Source: Acidobacteriota bacterium (GTDB lineage: Bacteria; Acidobacteriota; Blastocatellia; RBC074). Taken from it: a DNA stretch of 64,000 nucleotides. The notes beneath the pieces are model-generated. The model did no database searches. It saw only the letters and a program-made list of their open reading frames with translations, and had not been told where the DNA came from. How positions within the stretch are numbered: the stretch's first letter is position 1; each line of letters begins with the position of its first letter. The stretch spans positions 372,001-436,000 of the forward strand of contig JADJLO010000001.1 in the NCBI GenBank assembly GCA_016710075.1. The letters are read 5' to 3'. The translations under genes were made by a program, and so were the position numbers. This document shows positions 30,460 to 41,616 of the stretch, piece by piece.

Positions 30460-31479
30460 TTACTGCGGCGTCCCATTAATTTCGCTGTCGATGCGCTCGC
30501 TTAATTTTCCCTTGTAGAACTCTTTTGCAACGCGAATGGCGTTTCTAATTGCCTTTGGCGTAGAGCTGCCGTGGCAGATGACACAGATCTGCTTGCAGCC
30601 AAGCAGCGGCGCGCCCCCGAATTCGGAATAATCGAGACGCTTTTTGACGCTACGGAAGGCATTGAGCGAGAGCATGGCTCCAACCTGAGTCATGATCGTT
30701 TGCCCCAGCTCGGATTTGAGCAGGCCCATGATCGCCTCAACCAGCCCCTCGCTGGTCTTGAGAATCACATTCCCCGTGAATCCGTCGGAAATAATGACGT
30801 CGACCTCACCGGTGAAGATATCGCGGCCCTCGACGTTGCCGATGAAGTTGATCGGAGCTTCCATCAGTTTGTTGAAAGTCTCCTTGGTCAGATCATTTCC
30901 CTTGAGTGCCTCTTCGCCGATGCTCATCAGACCGACTTTGGGACTTCTCACGCCAAGTATCGAGCGGGAGTAGATCGAGCCCATGATCGCGAATTGTTTG
31001 AGATGTTCAGGCTTGCATTCGGCGTTGGCTCCGACATCGAGCAGCACCGTGCCGTTGCCTTTAAGCGTCGGGAAAATGCCGGCCAGGGCAGGGCGGTCGA
31101 CCGATGGAAGCGTCCCGAGCACCAGTTTGGCCGTGGCCATGACCGCACCCGTATTCCCGGCGCTCACCAGGCCATGAGCCTTGCCTTCTCGCACCAGTCT
31201 TGCGGCGACACGTATCGATGAGTCCCGTTTGCGGCGAACTGCGTTCGCCACAGGCTCATCCATGGCGATCACTTCCGTCGCATTGACGATCTCGATATGC
31301 AAACGCTGTTTGCGCGGATTGGTTACACCCTGACGTTCAAGCTCGGCGCGGATCTTCTCCTCCTGCCCAACAAGAAGAACCCGGGCACGGAGCTCTCTTG
31401 CCGCCTGGATCGCTCCTTCGACCTCGATCGCGGGGGCATTGTCTCCGCCCATTGCATCAACGGCTATGGTGGTGAGCAT
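30460..31479 (-). CDS. plsX: Phosphate acyltransferase PlsX
   Basis: 339 residues. It converts acyl-ACP to acyl-phosphate for PlsY in phospholipid synthesis and is peripheral to the inner membrane. The start MLTTIAVDAMGGDNAP is the family hallmark. Other markers are IAMDEPVANAVRRKRDSSI, GLVSAGNTGAVMA, RPALAGIFPT, LLDVGANAECKPEHL and VISDGFTGNVILKTSEG. It directly follows rpmF, the conserved rpmF-plsX pairing. Confidence 0.98.
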   Translation of the reverse strand: MLTTIAVDAMGGDNAPAIEVEGAIQAARELRARVLLVGQEEKIRAELERQGVTNPRKQRLHIEIVNATEVIAMDEPVANAVRRKRDSSIRVAARLVREGKAHGLVSAGNTGAVMATAKLVLGTLPSVDRPALAGIFPTLKGNGTVLLDVGANAECKPEHLKQFAIMGSIYSRSILGVRSPKVGLMSIGEEALKGNDLTKETFNKLMEAPINFIGNVEGRDIFTGEVDVIISDGFTGNVILKTSEGLVEAIMGLLKSELGQTIMTQVGAMLSLNAFRSVKKRLDYSEFGGAPLLGCKQICVICHGSSTPKAIRNAIRVAKEFYKGKLSERIDSEINGTPQ

Positions 31480-31502
31480 TAGGGTAGGGTGAAATCTGGT
31501 TA

Positions 31503-31682
31503 TTATTCTGCAATCTCAATGACAGTGCGCCCGGCATAATGACCGCATCTCGGACATACCCGGTGTGGCAGTTTCATGTTTCCGCAGTTCGGGCATGAAA
31601 CAAGGTTGGTGCGCTTCAATGCATCATGTGTGCGGCGCTTGCGGCCTCGTGATTTTGAGTGACGTCGTTTTGGATTTGGCAT
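31503..31682 (-). CDS. rpmF: 50S ribosomal protein L32
   Basis: 59 residues, read by hand from the ATG complementary to 31680-31682 to the TAA complementary to 31503-31505. It begins MPNPKRRHSKSRGRKRRTHD, the L32 start, and carries two CxxC pairs (SCPNCGN and VCPRCGH) for the zinc-ribbon form of L32. It lies 40 bases after yceD and 23 bases before plsX. The yceD-rpmF-plsX order is widespread. The all-Cys form implies a zinc-containing version. Confidence 0.97.
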   Translation of the reverse strand: MPNPKRRHSKSRGRKRRTHDALKRTNLVSCPNCGNMKLPHRVCPRCGHYAGRTVIEIAE

Positions 31683-31722
31683 AGCACTTCTCCGGAATTA
31701 ATAAATATTGCAATAAACTGGT

Positions 31723-32247
31723 TCAACTCAGCTTTTCTTTGATATCGGCCAGCGCCTGCCACCTGGGATCTACAGGCTTGGTGCAGTTGCACTGTTCGAT
31801 ATTCAAATCCGTGCCGCATTGCGGACATAATCCGCGGCATTCTTCCCGGCACAACACCCTGATCGGAATGCTGAGTTCGAGCTGTTCCAGAACCATGGCA
31901 TCAAGATCGATCTGATCGTTCTGGTAAATGTCAAAATATAGATCCTGCGAATGAAGCTCGATTTCGCCGGATTTGCCCGATCCGGGATCTTCCCTGGAAT
32001 AAAGAAGATCGACGGGCATTTTGATATCGATCTCGACATCTTTGAGGCATCTGTCGCACGGCACCTTCAACCGGGCCCGGATGTCGCTGCGAAGCCTCAT
32101 GTCGGTTCCCACCGGATCTACCCAACCGGTGAGTGACGGTGTCTCTATGAATTCGAACTCGAAACCGCTTGTCTCAAGCTCTCCCTCTTGATATTTGTGC
32201 TCAAATTTCAGCCCGTCTGCGGGCATGCGCACTAGTGAGATATACAT
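31723..32247 (-). CDS. yceD: DUF177/YceD family protein
   Basis: 174 residues. It has the CDRCL segment (about residue 64) of YceD proteins, followed by LYSREDP, DLDAMVLEQLELSIPIRVLC and a Cys cluster ECRGLCPQCGTDLN. These are the conserved parts of the family, which is linked to 23S rRNA accumulation in plants and E. coli. Start ATG with GAGGG upstream. It is the first gene of the fatty-acid cluster and has a near-perfect promoter 31-58 bases upstream. Confidence 0.93.
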   Translation of the reverse strand: MYISLVRMPADGLKFEHKYQEGELETSGFEFEFIETPSLTGWVDPVGTDMRLRSDIRARLKVPCDRCLKDVEIDIKMPVDLLYSREDPGSGKSGEIELHSQDLYFDIYQNDQIDLDAMVLEQLELSIPIRVLCREECRGLCPQCGTDLNIEQCNCTKPVDPRWQALADIKEKLS

Positions 32248-32277
32248 AATATTCCCTCTGCGCCGACAAAGTTGTTA

Positions 32278-32305
32278 ATTATAGTTCGGGTTGAGGGTTT
32301 GTCAA
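32278..32305 (-). promoter_or_regulatory. Consensus sigma70 promoter of the yceD-rpmF-plsX-fab cluster
   Basis: On the minus strand a perfect TTGACA (complement of 32300-32305) and a perfect TATAAT (complement of 32278-32283) are separated by 16 bases. The predicted start is near 32271, giving a leader of about 24 bases with GAGGG before the yceD ATG. This is the strongest promoter match seen in the window, fitting a cluster that begins a ribosomal protein and lipid operon. Confidence 0.75.
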
Positions 32306-32435
32306 CTAAACAACCGCTTTCAATTCCATCATCTTAACCTGGACCTCTTTAAGAGACAGCACGACTGGTGTAAACTTTGGCGAATTTTTAATGGCAAACT
32401 TGGAATTTCAGCACGGAGAAATCGGGAGAAATTGG

Positions 32436-33473
32436 ATGAAGCATAGATTTCGCGCGGTTGTCGCGGGGGCCACGGGATATTCCGGGCGTGATTTGATCAG
32501 GATGCTGCTCAGGCATCCCGATCTGGAACTGGTTGGGACATTTGCCTCCAGTTCCGGGGACGCGGTTAAATTAACGGAGATCCATCCCCAGCTTACGGGG
32601 TATACAGACCTGGACTGCCGGCCATTCAATGAAGAGGCAGTTAAAGGTCTCAAGCCGGACTTGATATTTCTGGCAACGCCCAACGAGTTTTCGCACGAGA
32701 TCGTTCCGAAGATGATTGAAACGGGAGCTGTGGTAGTCGATTTGAGCGGATCATTCAGGCTTCGCGATGCGAGATTATATGAGCAGTATTACGGATTTGA
32801 GCACACAAGCCCGGGGTTGCTTGAAAGAGCAATTTACGGGCTTACCGAATTTGTCGCTGATGAGCTGCCGGGCGCGAAACTGATTGCCAATCCGGGCTGT
32901 TATCCCACTTCGATTCTGATTCCGATGAATCCTTTAATGAGAGCCGGCATCATCGATGAGAGCCAGCCCGTGATCTGTGATTCGAAATCGGGGGTCACAG
33001 GAGCGGGGAAGACTGCGAATTCGACGACACATTTTGTCGAGGTGAGTGAAAGTTTCCGGGCATATAACGTCTTCAAGCATCGTCATACTCCCGAGATCGC
33101 TCAGGGGCTTGGGCTGGAGAACCGGACCGATAACCTTATCTTCACTCCGCACCTGTTGCCGATCAATCGAGGCATCCTTTCCACAATTTATATCCGGCTG
33201 ACGGGCGGTGTCAGGCGCACGGATCTGCTTGACTGCTGGCGCGAAAGTTTCAAGAGCTCGAAATTTGTCAGGATCTTTGACGGCTCACAGCTTCCTGAAA
33301 TCAAGTTCACGGCCAATACGCCGTTCTGCGATATTGGATGTACCGTTGATGAAGCCACGGGGCAGGCGATCATTGTGTCTTCAATTGACAATCTGTTAAA
33401 AGGCGCCGCCAGTCAGGCCCTGCAGAATGCCAACCTGGCGCTGGGGGTAGATGAAGGAGCGGGAATCATATGA
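32436..33473 (+). CDS. argC: N-acetyl-gamma-glutamyl-phosphate reductase
   Basis: 345 residues from MKHRFRAVVAGATGYSG, preceded by GGGAGAA; a 15-residue upstream extension of the open frame has a poorer start. It is the third enzyme of arginine synthesis and NADPH-dependent. The nucleotide loop GATGYSGRDLIR and the catalytic Cys in NPGCYPTSILIP are visible, with SGVTGAGK and RHTPEI downstream. It overlaps argB by 4 bases (ATGA), so the two are translationally coupled. Confidence 0.97.
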   Translation: MKHRFRAVVAGATGYSGRDLIRMLLRHPDLELVGTFASSSGDAVKLTEIHPQLTGYTDLDCRPFNEEAVKGLKPDLIFLATPNEFSHEIVPKMIETGAVVVDLSGSFRLRDARLYEQYYGFEHTSPGLLERAIYGLTEFVADELPGAKLIANPGCYPTSILIPMNPLMRAGIIDESQPVICDSKSGVTGAGKTANSTTHFVEVSESFRAYNVFKHRHTPEIAQGLGLENRTDNLIFTPHLLPINRGILSTIYIRLTGGVRRTDLLDCWRESFKSSKFVRIFDGSQLPEIKFTANTPFCDIGCTVDEATGQAIIVSSIDNLLKGAASQALQNANLALGVDEGAGII

Positions 33474-34261
33474 GACGCACGGTCATCAAACTCGGCGGCA
33501 GCGTTATCATAGATCCGGCGCTAAGGCGAAAACTGATCACACAAATCGTCGAATTGGCCAGTCTCAGCCCCGGCGAGATGATAGTGGTTCATGGAGGAGG
33601 CAAGCAGATTGCTTCGCTACTTGACAGGCTCGGGATCGAATCGAAGTTTCACGACGGATTGAGGGTTACCGATAAAGACGCCAGAGACGCGGCGCAGATG
33701 GTGCTCTCAGGCCAGGTCGGCAAGGATCTTGTCGCTCAATTCGCCGGGCACGGAGTGGCATCGGTCAGCATTGCCGGCGGCGACGGAATGAGCTTTCTGG
33801 CGGAGAAGATGAATGCCGAGGATGGAACCGACCTCGGCTTTGTCGGCAGGATCATCGAAACCAGACCCGGCTTGATCAACGCTTTACTGGAAGGACAGAT
33901 GATCCCTGTCGTTGCCTGCCTTGCACTGGGCAGGCATGATTACGAGTACTACAATATCAACGGCGATCAGATGGCCGCTGCCGTTGCAGGCGGATGTGGC
34001 GCGGATCGACTGGTTTTTGTCACTGACGTCGGCGCGGTTCGGGACGCCAATGGCCACAATATCTCATCACTCAATCGCGAGCAGATCCTGCAACTGCTCG
34101 ACTCCGGAGTGGCCGGCGGCGGAATGAGACCAAAACTTCGCGCATGCCTTGAGGCGCTCGAGTCCGGAGTTAATAAGATAATGATCATCGGCGCTGCGGA
34201 AGAGGATTCTCTGCTGCAGGCAGTGAGAGATGATCTCAGGATCGGCACCTCCATCTCCTGA
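33470..34261 (+). CDS. argB: Acetylglutamate kinase
   Basis: 263 residues. It phosphorylates N-acetylglutamate, supplying the substrate of ArgC. The N-terminal IKLGGSVI phosphate loop, VVHGGGKQIASLLDRLG, GLRVTDKDARDAAQMVLSGQVGKDL, YNINGDQMAAAVAGG and TDVGAVRD are all amino-acid-kinase and ArgB landmarks. No extra arginine-sensing N-terminal helix is obvious. The gene starts inside the stop of argC. Confidence 0.95.
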   Translation: MRRTVIKLGGSVIIDPALRRKLITQIVELASLSPGEMIVVHGGGKQIASLLDRLGIESKFHDGLRVTDKDARDAAQMVLSGQVGKDLVAQFAGHGVASVSIAGGDGMSFLAEKMNAEDGTDLGFVGRIIETRPGLINALLEGQMIPVVACLALGRHDYEYYNINGDQMAAAVAGGCGADRLVFVTDVGAVRDANGHNISSLNREQILQLLDSGVAGGGMRPKLRACLEALESGVNKIMIIGAAEEDSLLQAVRDDLRIGTSIS

Positions 34262-34329
34262 CTTTCTGTGACTCGATACCTGTTTGTCGGAGGCGGGGGC
34301 GCACCGTAACACTTATTCGATGCCGGATC

Positions 34330-34385
34330 TTTAAACTTTACACATTGCACTTTAAACTCGCTTTACACATTGAACTTTAAACTCG
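34330..34385. repeat. ACTTTAAACTCG tandem words between argB and argD
   Basis: Short direct repeats of ACTTTAAACTCG and CTTTACACATTG alternate over about 56 bases, with a 28-base period. They resemble the AACTTTAAAC words at 17920-17949 and 38588-38620. They fill much of the 150-base argB-argD gap; the remainder includes CGCAAAGATACGGAGAC, similar to the phrase upstream of 35808. Confidence 0.6.
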
Positions 34386-34412
34386 CAAAGATACGGAGAC
34401 AAAAATCAGACA

Positions 34413-35684
<1,272 letters not shown>

Positions 35685-35807
35685 GATTTATCTGTGGCAA
35701 AGAGTGGCGAAGATACGAAGAGGGGACTCTGCCCGGATCTCGTTTGCCCGAGGATCATTCGTAAATTTCACAAACGCTTTGAGCCGATAATAAGGAGGTA
35801 ATTTATT

Positions 35808-37232
35808 ATGGCATTGGTGGCAAAAAGAACCCTGTTCCATCCGAAGTTCGATACCCTGTTGACTGTAATTTTTCTGCTGGCATCGGTTTTGACGGCGAAG
35901 GGAGAGGGAGCATTTTTCGATGATGCATTGTATTGCTCGCTGACGCCGGCAAATACGCTTCCCCAATCCCCCTCCAGTCTACTGGTGCAGTCTCCCAGCT
36001 ATATCAATGTCCCTGCCGGAACGTCTCTGACGGTCTATCTCATGAAGGGAGATAAACTGATGAGCATCAGCAAACTCTCATTCGGGCAGGCGTTATTTAA
36101 CGAGAGGCTGCTGCCTCCTGTGCCGATCGCATCGTTTGTTCCCAAGGGGGCGCAGGTGAATTCAGGGCAGCCGCTTCCAGGGGCCAATCTGAGCGCCGGC
36201 GAGGCTGACCTCAAAGATGTCATGGCTTTTCCAAATCTCTATTCATTCTTATGGATACTCTCAAAGGGAGTGATCGGGACTCCGGGAAGGGCAATTGCAA
36301 CAGGCACCCCGATCGGTTTTGTGGATTTGAAGCTTGCTGCCGTCTCAGCCGCCACCATCCTTGGCGATCAGAAACCTGGCTCGGTTCTTTTCTACAACCG
36401 GTATACTTCCAGCGTCAGCAATCCGTCCGCTGAAAACACCAGGGTGAACATCACCAATACGAATGTCGCTTCGAGTGTTTTCGTCAGGTTTTTTCTGGTC
36501 AACGGTTCGACTTGCGGAATAGATACCATTCAATTATGCCTTGAGCCTCAGCAGACTTTCAGTTTTCTGATGAGCGACATTGACCCGGGGATCAAAGGGT
36601 ATATCGTCGCAGTTGCAACCAACGCAAATGGAGAGCCGATTCAATTCAACTGGCTGATAGGAACCGCCCTTGTCAGACAATCGGCGCCGGGAATCGGCGG
36701 ATCCTTCACCGCGGCTCTCAACGCCCTTGCCATTGCCAAACGCATCGACGGAATTGTCCCGAACGTCAACGGATCCGCCGAGATGATCTTCGACGACTTG
36801 AACTACGACAGGCTCCCGGGGCCGATTGCATTTGAGGGCGTTCCGACTCAGTCGAATGCCGCAAACTCGACAGTCTTTTCCCTCTACCGGCCGGTCCAGG
36901 ATTTGACTGGATTAACGGCCAACACCAGTCTGCGGCTGACCGCTTCAGCTAAAAACAGCCAGAATCAGATTGTTACGACAAACGGAAACCTTTCCGTAGC
37001 CTGTTACAATGATTTTGTAGTCTCCGCTCTGAGGCTGACTCCAACCTCGCTGGCTCAATTGCTGCCATCCGGGGCCAACGGCTGGTTTTCAATTACGACA
37101 ACGGATCTGGTTCCGATTCTCGGCGCTCAATTGAATACAGGCGAGTTCAATAGCGGCAGCAATGCGAGGCCGCTCTCTTTCAGCGCCGAATACAAGATCA
37201 GGGTGCCGGTTTCTCCCGTCACTTGTCCGTAA
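35808..37232 (+). CDS. Secreted protein of unknown function
   Basis: 474 residues with AAGGAGG before the ATG. An N-terminal hydrophobic segment (LLTVIFLLASVLTAKGEG, residues 18-35) is a signal peptide. The rest is rich in Ser, Thr, Asn and beta strands, with GSVLFYNRYTSSVSNPSAENTRVNITN suggesting a surface-exposed beta-sandwich, and two Cys in GSTCGIDTIQLCLEP. No catalytic or anchoring motif is visible, and I do not recognise the family. The length and composition fit an S-layer-like or adhesin-type protein, which is only a guess. It stands alone between argD and proline dehydrogenase. Confidence 0.72.
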   Translation: MALVAKRTLFHPKFDTLLTVIFLLASVLTAKGEGAFFDDALYCSLTPANTLPQSPSSLLVQSPSYINVPAGTSLTVYLMKGDKLMSISKLSFGQALFNERLLPPVPIASFVPKGAQVNSGQPLPGANLSAGEADLKDVMAFPNLYSFLWILSKGVIGTPGRAIATGTPIGFVDLKLAAVSAATILGDQKPGSVLFYNRYTSSVSNPSAENTRVNITNTNVASSVFVRFFLVNGSTCGIDTIQLCLEPQQTFSFLMSDIDPGIKGYIVAVATNANGEPIQFNWLIGTALVRQSAPGIGGSFTAALNALAIAKRIDGIVPNVNGSAEMIFDDLNYDRLPGPIAFEGVPTQSNAANSTVFSLYRPVQDLTGLTANTSLRLTASAKNSQNQIVTTNGNLSVACYNDFVVSALRLTPTSLAQLLPSGANGWFSITTTDLVPILGAQLNTGEFNSGSNARPLSFSAEYKIRVPVSPVTCP

Positions 37233-37351
37233 TCGGGGAGAAACGGAAGTCAACCAAAAGACAAGCAAAAGATGAAGAAGACGATTGCGAGTCTGACGAT
37301 CGAGATAAAAATAAGATGTGTTATTAAATTCAACTGATTACAGGAAGAGAT

Positions 37352-38266
<915 letters not shown>

Positions 38267-38279
38267 GTCCCAGAGGGAG

Positions 38280-38597
38280 TTTAAAGTTTGTAACTGCTCT
38301 CAGCCCCTTTCTCTGAACATTTGAAGAATTAAGCAGGAGTGCTGGGGCGCATTTTCATCGCAAGAACGCCAAGAGAGCCAATGAAGTGCGCGAACCTGGT
38401 TAGCCAGATCATTCGGCCGGGACACCTCGATTTTAGCCATTTTTAAATGTAAATGCGCCCGGGTTGTTAAATCTTCTTGGCGTCCTAGGTCCCTCACTCG
38501 TTGCCATGTTAGCTGCTAAATCCGTTTGCATTAGAAAGTCTAAGTACGGCATCCATTCAGAAATGCCTTATATGGCTGAGCAGTTACAAACTTTAAA
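38280..38597. repeat. Inverted-repeat-bounded intergenic element (MITE-like candidate)
   Basis: The 359-base gap after proline dehydrogenase has no convincing gene. Its ends are an inverted pair: TTTAAAGTTTGTAACTGCT plus CTCAGCC from 38280, and GGCTGAGCAGTTACAAAC at 38574-38591 running into TTTAAAC words. Nested inside are GGGGCGCATTT (38345 area) against AAATGCGCCC (about 38450), and CGCCAAGA against TCTTGGCG. The whole can fold as a long multi-step hairpin. A third copy of the arm lies at 16825-16843. No target-site duplication was verified. Confidence 0.5.
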
Positions 38598-38625
38598 CTT
38601 TAAACTTTTAAACTTTAAACTCTTT

Positions 38626-39518
38626 TTATTTGATCCTGCCGAGTTGTTCGACAATCTCAGATGGTTTCCACTCGTTTCCTCTGTATATTTTGAATACCCT
38701 GCCGTCAGGAGCGATGATTGCGGTGCGCAATCCATGAATGATCTGTCCCTTTTCGGGCCAGTAATTCAGGCCGAAGAACTGGGCGACGGCTTTGATCTGC
38801 TCGGGCGTCCCGGTTGCGAATTCCCACATTTTGAAGACAGCGTCCTTATCCGAGCCTGCGTATCTCAGGCCGTATTCTCTGAGCACGGCCGGCTTGTCGA
38901 AATCAGGATCGACAGTAATGCTGAGCAATCGAGTATTATTCTTAGACTCGGGCCTGGTGAGAAGATCTTCGCGGATCTTGCTGAAGTTGTTGCTCATGAG
39001 CGGGCAATAGTCAGGCATTGGGCATCGGGTGTAAATGAAAGTCAGCACCAGCGTGCTGCCCTGGTATTGCTTGAGGGATATTTTTTCCCGTCCTGATTGA
39101 CGAGTGAAAAATCCGGGACAGCGGAGCCGGGGTCAGGTTCGACGCCCGTCTCTTCGGCCTTGCCTGCAAGGGCTGGATCGGCAACGCTGGTGACGATCGG
39201 ATTTTCGAGCCACGTTTTACCGCCATCCACAACCAGAGTCGCATGAATTTGGGATCCAGGTTTCAATTCGTCGTAGACCCAGTCTTCATAAAGTGCAAAG
39301 GGCATGGTCATTGCCTGCATGTATCCGCTGATCTCTTCGTGATTGATGGTCACCGTGTGACCCGATTTGCTGGCAGAGACGACTTTGCCCTGAAGCTCGT
39401 ATTTTTTGGCGGAAGCCGAAGCCTCGGGAGATTTTGATTTACAGGATGAGAATCCCGTTACCAGTATTGCCGTGAAGAGGATGTATAGAATAGCTTTGGC
39501 GTGATTATGTTTTTTCAT
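38626..39518 (-). CDS. CusF-like domain fused to SCO1/SenC protein, one frameshift
   Basis: About 297 residues after joining. The N-terminus MKKHNHAKAILYILFTAILVTGFSSC looks like a lipoprotein signal (Cys 26). Residues 40-85 form a CusF-like copper-binding domain with the Met-rich ISGYMQAMTMPF strand. A SCO1/SenC thioredoxin-like domain follows (VPDFSLVNQDGKK, LTFIYTRCPMPDYCPLMS). The Cys pair is spaced CX5C in place of the usual CX3C. The copper-ligand His is likely the one in GQIIHGLRT. The break is in the T6 run 39081-39086; one more A gives GKKISLKQYQGSTLVLTF. Probable role: copper delivery to an oxidase in the periplasm. Confidence 0.88.
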
Positions 39519-39634
39519 GATTGATTATGATCAACCTTCTCCAAAAAGATATTACCTGTTCATCTGAATATTAATCGGCAGACACCTTACTTGAATTTCT
39601 CGCGCCTTGAGCCCATGAATATTTTTTCAGAGTA

Positions 39635-40123
39635 CTAACCGGCCCTGTTGTAGATCCGTTTGGATTCGAATGATCCGCGAGAATCGTCGATGAAGAGATC
39701 GACTGTGAGAGTCTTGCCGTCGGCCGAGAGGGTCATTTTTCTGGAAACCTGACGGATGACCTTGCCGTCTGCCGAAACCTCGTCATTGACGAGGATGGTT
39801 CTTCCGTTCGGCAGCCAAGAGGCCGTGCGCTTGCCGCGCGCGTTTGGAGGCTGCGGAGGATTGTATTCGGACACTTTTCCATCCAGAGTGAACTCCTCTG
39901 TGATTGCCTGCTCACCCCTTGCGGTCTTCTGCTTCGCTTCTATTTTGAACGCATCGTTCTTGTGAGTGATGGTCATCGTCTGATCGAACCCGGCGCCATT
40001 GCTGAAGCTTTTGTCCTTATCAAGCACCCAGGTTCCGCTGAAATCCGATTTCTGCCAGGGGTGGGCGAGAACCGTAACGGCCAGAAGCAATGAGATGCCC
40101 GTCAAATGGGTTATTCGTTTCAT
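39635..40123 (-). CDS. Small secreted lipocalin-like protein
   Basis: 162 residues with a signal peptide (MKRITHLTGISLLLAVTVLA). The mature start SDFSGTWVLDKDKSFSNG is a recurrent opening of small secreted beta-barrel proteins, and the rest alternates short strands (TMTITHKNDAFKIEAKQ, EEFTLDGK, RKMTLSADGKTLTVDLFI). No ligand site can be assigned. It lies 12 bases after the first beta-propeller gene on the same strand and is probably co-transcribed with it. Confidence 0.72.
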   Translation of the reverse strand: MKRITHLTGISLLLAVTVLAHPWQKSDFSGTWVLDKDKSFSNGAGFDQTMTITHKNDAFKIEAKQKTARGEQAITEEFTLDGKVSEYNPPQPPNARGKRTASWLPNGRTILVNDEVSADGKVIRQVSRKMTLSADGKTLTVDLFIDDSRGSFESKRIYNRAG

Positions 40124-40135
40124 CAGGTCTCCTTC

Positions 40136-41497
40136 CTAGCCTTTGGCTTTTCCTGAACCGATGCAGAATAGATTCCGCTCTCCGCGGATGAAGATCATTC
40201 CGTCGGAGATCGCCGGGGAAGCGTAGACGGGTTCGCCAACAGGGTTGGTGGCGATGACCTCGTGTTTTGGCCCGGCCTTGATGATGTATGTGTCTCCATC
40301 CTCGCTGGTCAGCAGGATCTTGCCGTCGAAGGCAATGGGCGAAGCAGTGAAGGTCGCGGGGACAGGAATGCGTCCGCCCTCATAAACGACCTTGCCGCTC
40401 GCGGCCTCCAGACACGTGATTATTCCTCGGTCTGAAACCAGATAGAGATAAATGCCGATGAGAATCGAGGAGGGCACGTAAGCCGTTCCCTTGTCGTACT
40501 GCCAGACCATGTTTGAGCTGCCGGTCAGGTCGCCAGATGCTCCAAGCCTGATGGCCATGGTTTTTTTGACGGGATACCCGGCATATACAAAAACCATCCC
40601 GTTTCCGGCGAGCGGGGTCGGTATGGCATTGCTCTCAAGTCCCTTGGCCTGCCACAACTCTTTGCCGGTCTTCGGGTCGTAGGAGATGATCAGCTCATTG
40701 CCGCTTGTGATCAGTTCTGCCCGCCCGGCGTTTCTCACGACCAGCGGAGTCGACCAGCTCGCCTGCACCTTGCGTGGCACGCGCCACGCCTCTTTGCCGG
40801 TCTTTGTATCCAATGCGACGATGAACGATTTTTTACCCTCATCCTCATCGCACTGGATGATGACGAGATTTTCGAAGACGACCAGAGAAGTGCCCGGGCC
40901 CATTCCGACACTGGCGATCTTGCCGATCTCGGTCTTCCATTTCAGCTTGCCGTTGAAATCATAAGCATAGAGCCCGTCTCCCTCACCGCCAAACCATGCA
41001 AATACGAGTTTTCCGTCGGTGGCCGGTGTCGGCGCCGCATAACTGCCCTTGCGATGGCGATCATCGAAGACCGTTCCGCTGTATGCAGTCTGGTCCCAGA
41101 GGATTTTCCCTGTGTGGCGGTCCAGGCAGAGGACTTTGAAAACGTGTTTGCGATTGGCTCCGACGCTGTCGGGGTGAACGAAGACCTCGCCCTCGATCAC
41201 ATGTTTTACAGCCTTCGCGCCTGCCACTTCTTCTCCCTCGATGTCGGTTGTCAGAAAAACCTTATCTCCCCAGACGATGGGTGAAGAATGGCCGCGGCCG
41301 GGTAACGCTGATTTCCATTTGATGTTTTTGTTCTCGCTCCATTCGAGCGGCACATTTGTTTCCGCCGAGATGCCGGTGCCCTCAGGCCCGCGCCATTGTG
41401 ACCAGTTGCTGCTTTTCGGCGCCGCACCGGAATGATATGGCGATGAAGCGATGTATATGGAAGCTGTTAAAATAAAGAATACCGCAAGACGTTTCAT
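40136..41497 (-). CDS. Secreted PQQ-type beta-propeller protein (copy 1)
   Basis: 453 residues from the ATG at 41497, with AGGAG upstream; a 14-residue upstream extension is rejected. The signal peptide is MKRLAVFFILTASIYIASS. The mature protein opens SNWSQWRGPEGTGISAETNVPLEWSE and carries repeated blades of the type GKVLWDQ / GKELWQAKG / GDGLYAYDFNGKLKWKTEIG. Blade-ending W docking motifs are those of the quinoprotein/BamB-like fold. No PQQ-ligating or catalytic set is evident, so it may not be an enzyme. It is very similar to the next gene (copy 2) and is a probable tandem duplicate. Confidence 0.9.
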   Translation of the reverse strand: MKRLAVFFILTASIYIASSPYHSGAAPKSSNWSQWRGPEGTGISAETNVPLEWSENKNIKWKSALPGRGHSSPIVWGDKVFLTTDIEGEEVAGAKAVKHVIEGEVFVHPDSVGANRKHVFKVLCLDRHTGKILWDQTAYSGTVFDDRHRKGSYAAPTPATDGKLVFAWFGGEGDGLYAYDFNGKLKWKTEIGKIASVGMGPGTSLVVFENLVIIQCDEDEGKKSFIVALDTKTGKEAWRVPRKVQASWSTPLVVRNAGRAELITSGNELIISYDPKTGKELWQAKGLESNAIPTPLAGNGMVFVYAGYPVKKTMAIRLGASGDLTGSSNMVWQYDKGTAYVPSSILIGIYLYLVSDRGIITCLEAASGKVVYEGGRIPVPATFTASPIAFDGKILLTSEDGDTYIIKAGPKHEVIATNPVGEPVYASPAISDGMIFIRGERNLFCIGSGKAKG

Positions 41498-41616
41498 CTG
41501 GAACTTTCTCCTGCAAATATGAGCCCCGGGCTGGCTCATAGGTTATCGCGACCCTGAAATCTTCAGGGCGCGTGTCTATGGCATCTGCCAACCGGACACT
41601 TTGCGCTTTGCGCTCC

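Noticed and set aside
38300..38497. 65-residue open frame in the gap after proline dehydrogenase
   Set aside because: Lies across inverted repeats, lacks a ribosome site and resembles no protein.
38267..38625. tRNA or small structured RNA gene in the 359-base gap
   Set aside because: No T-loop GGTTCGA type or CCA-end pattern; the folding is explained by the inverted repeats, though a small RNA cannot be excluded.
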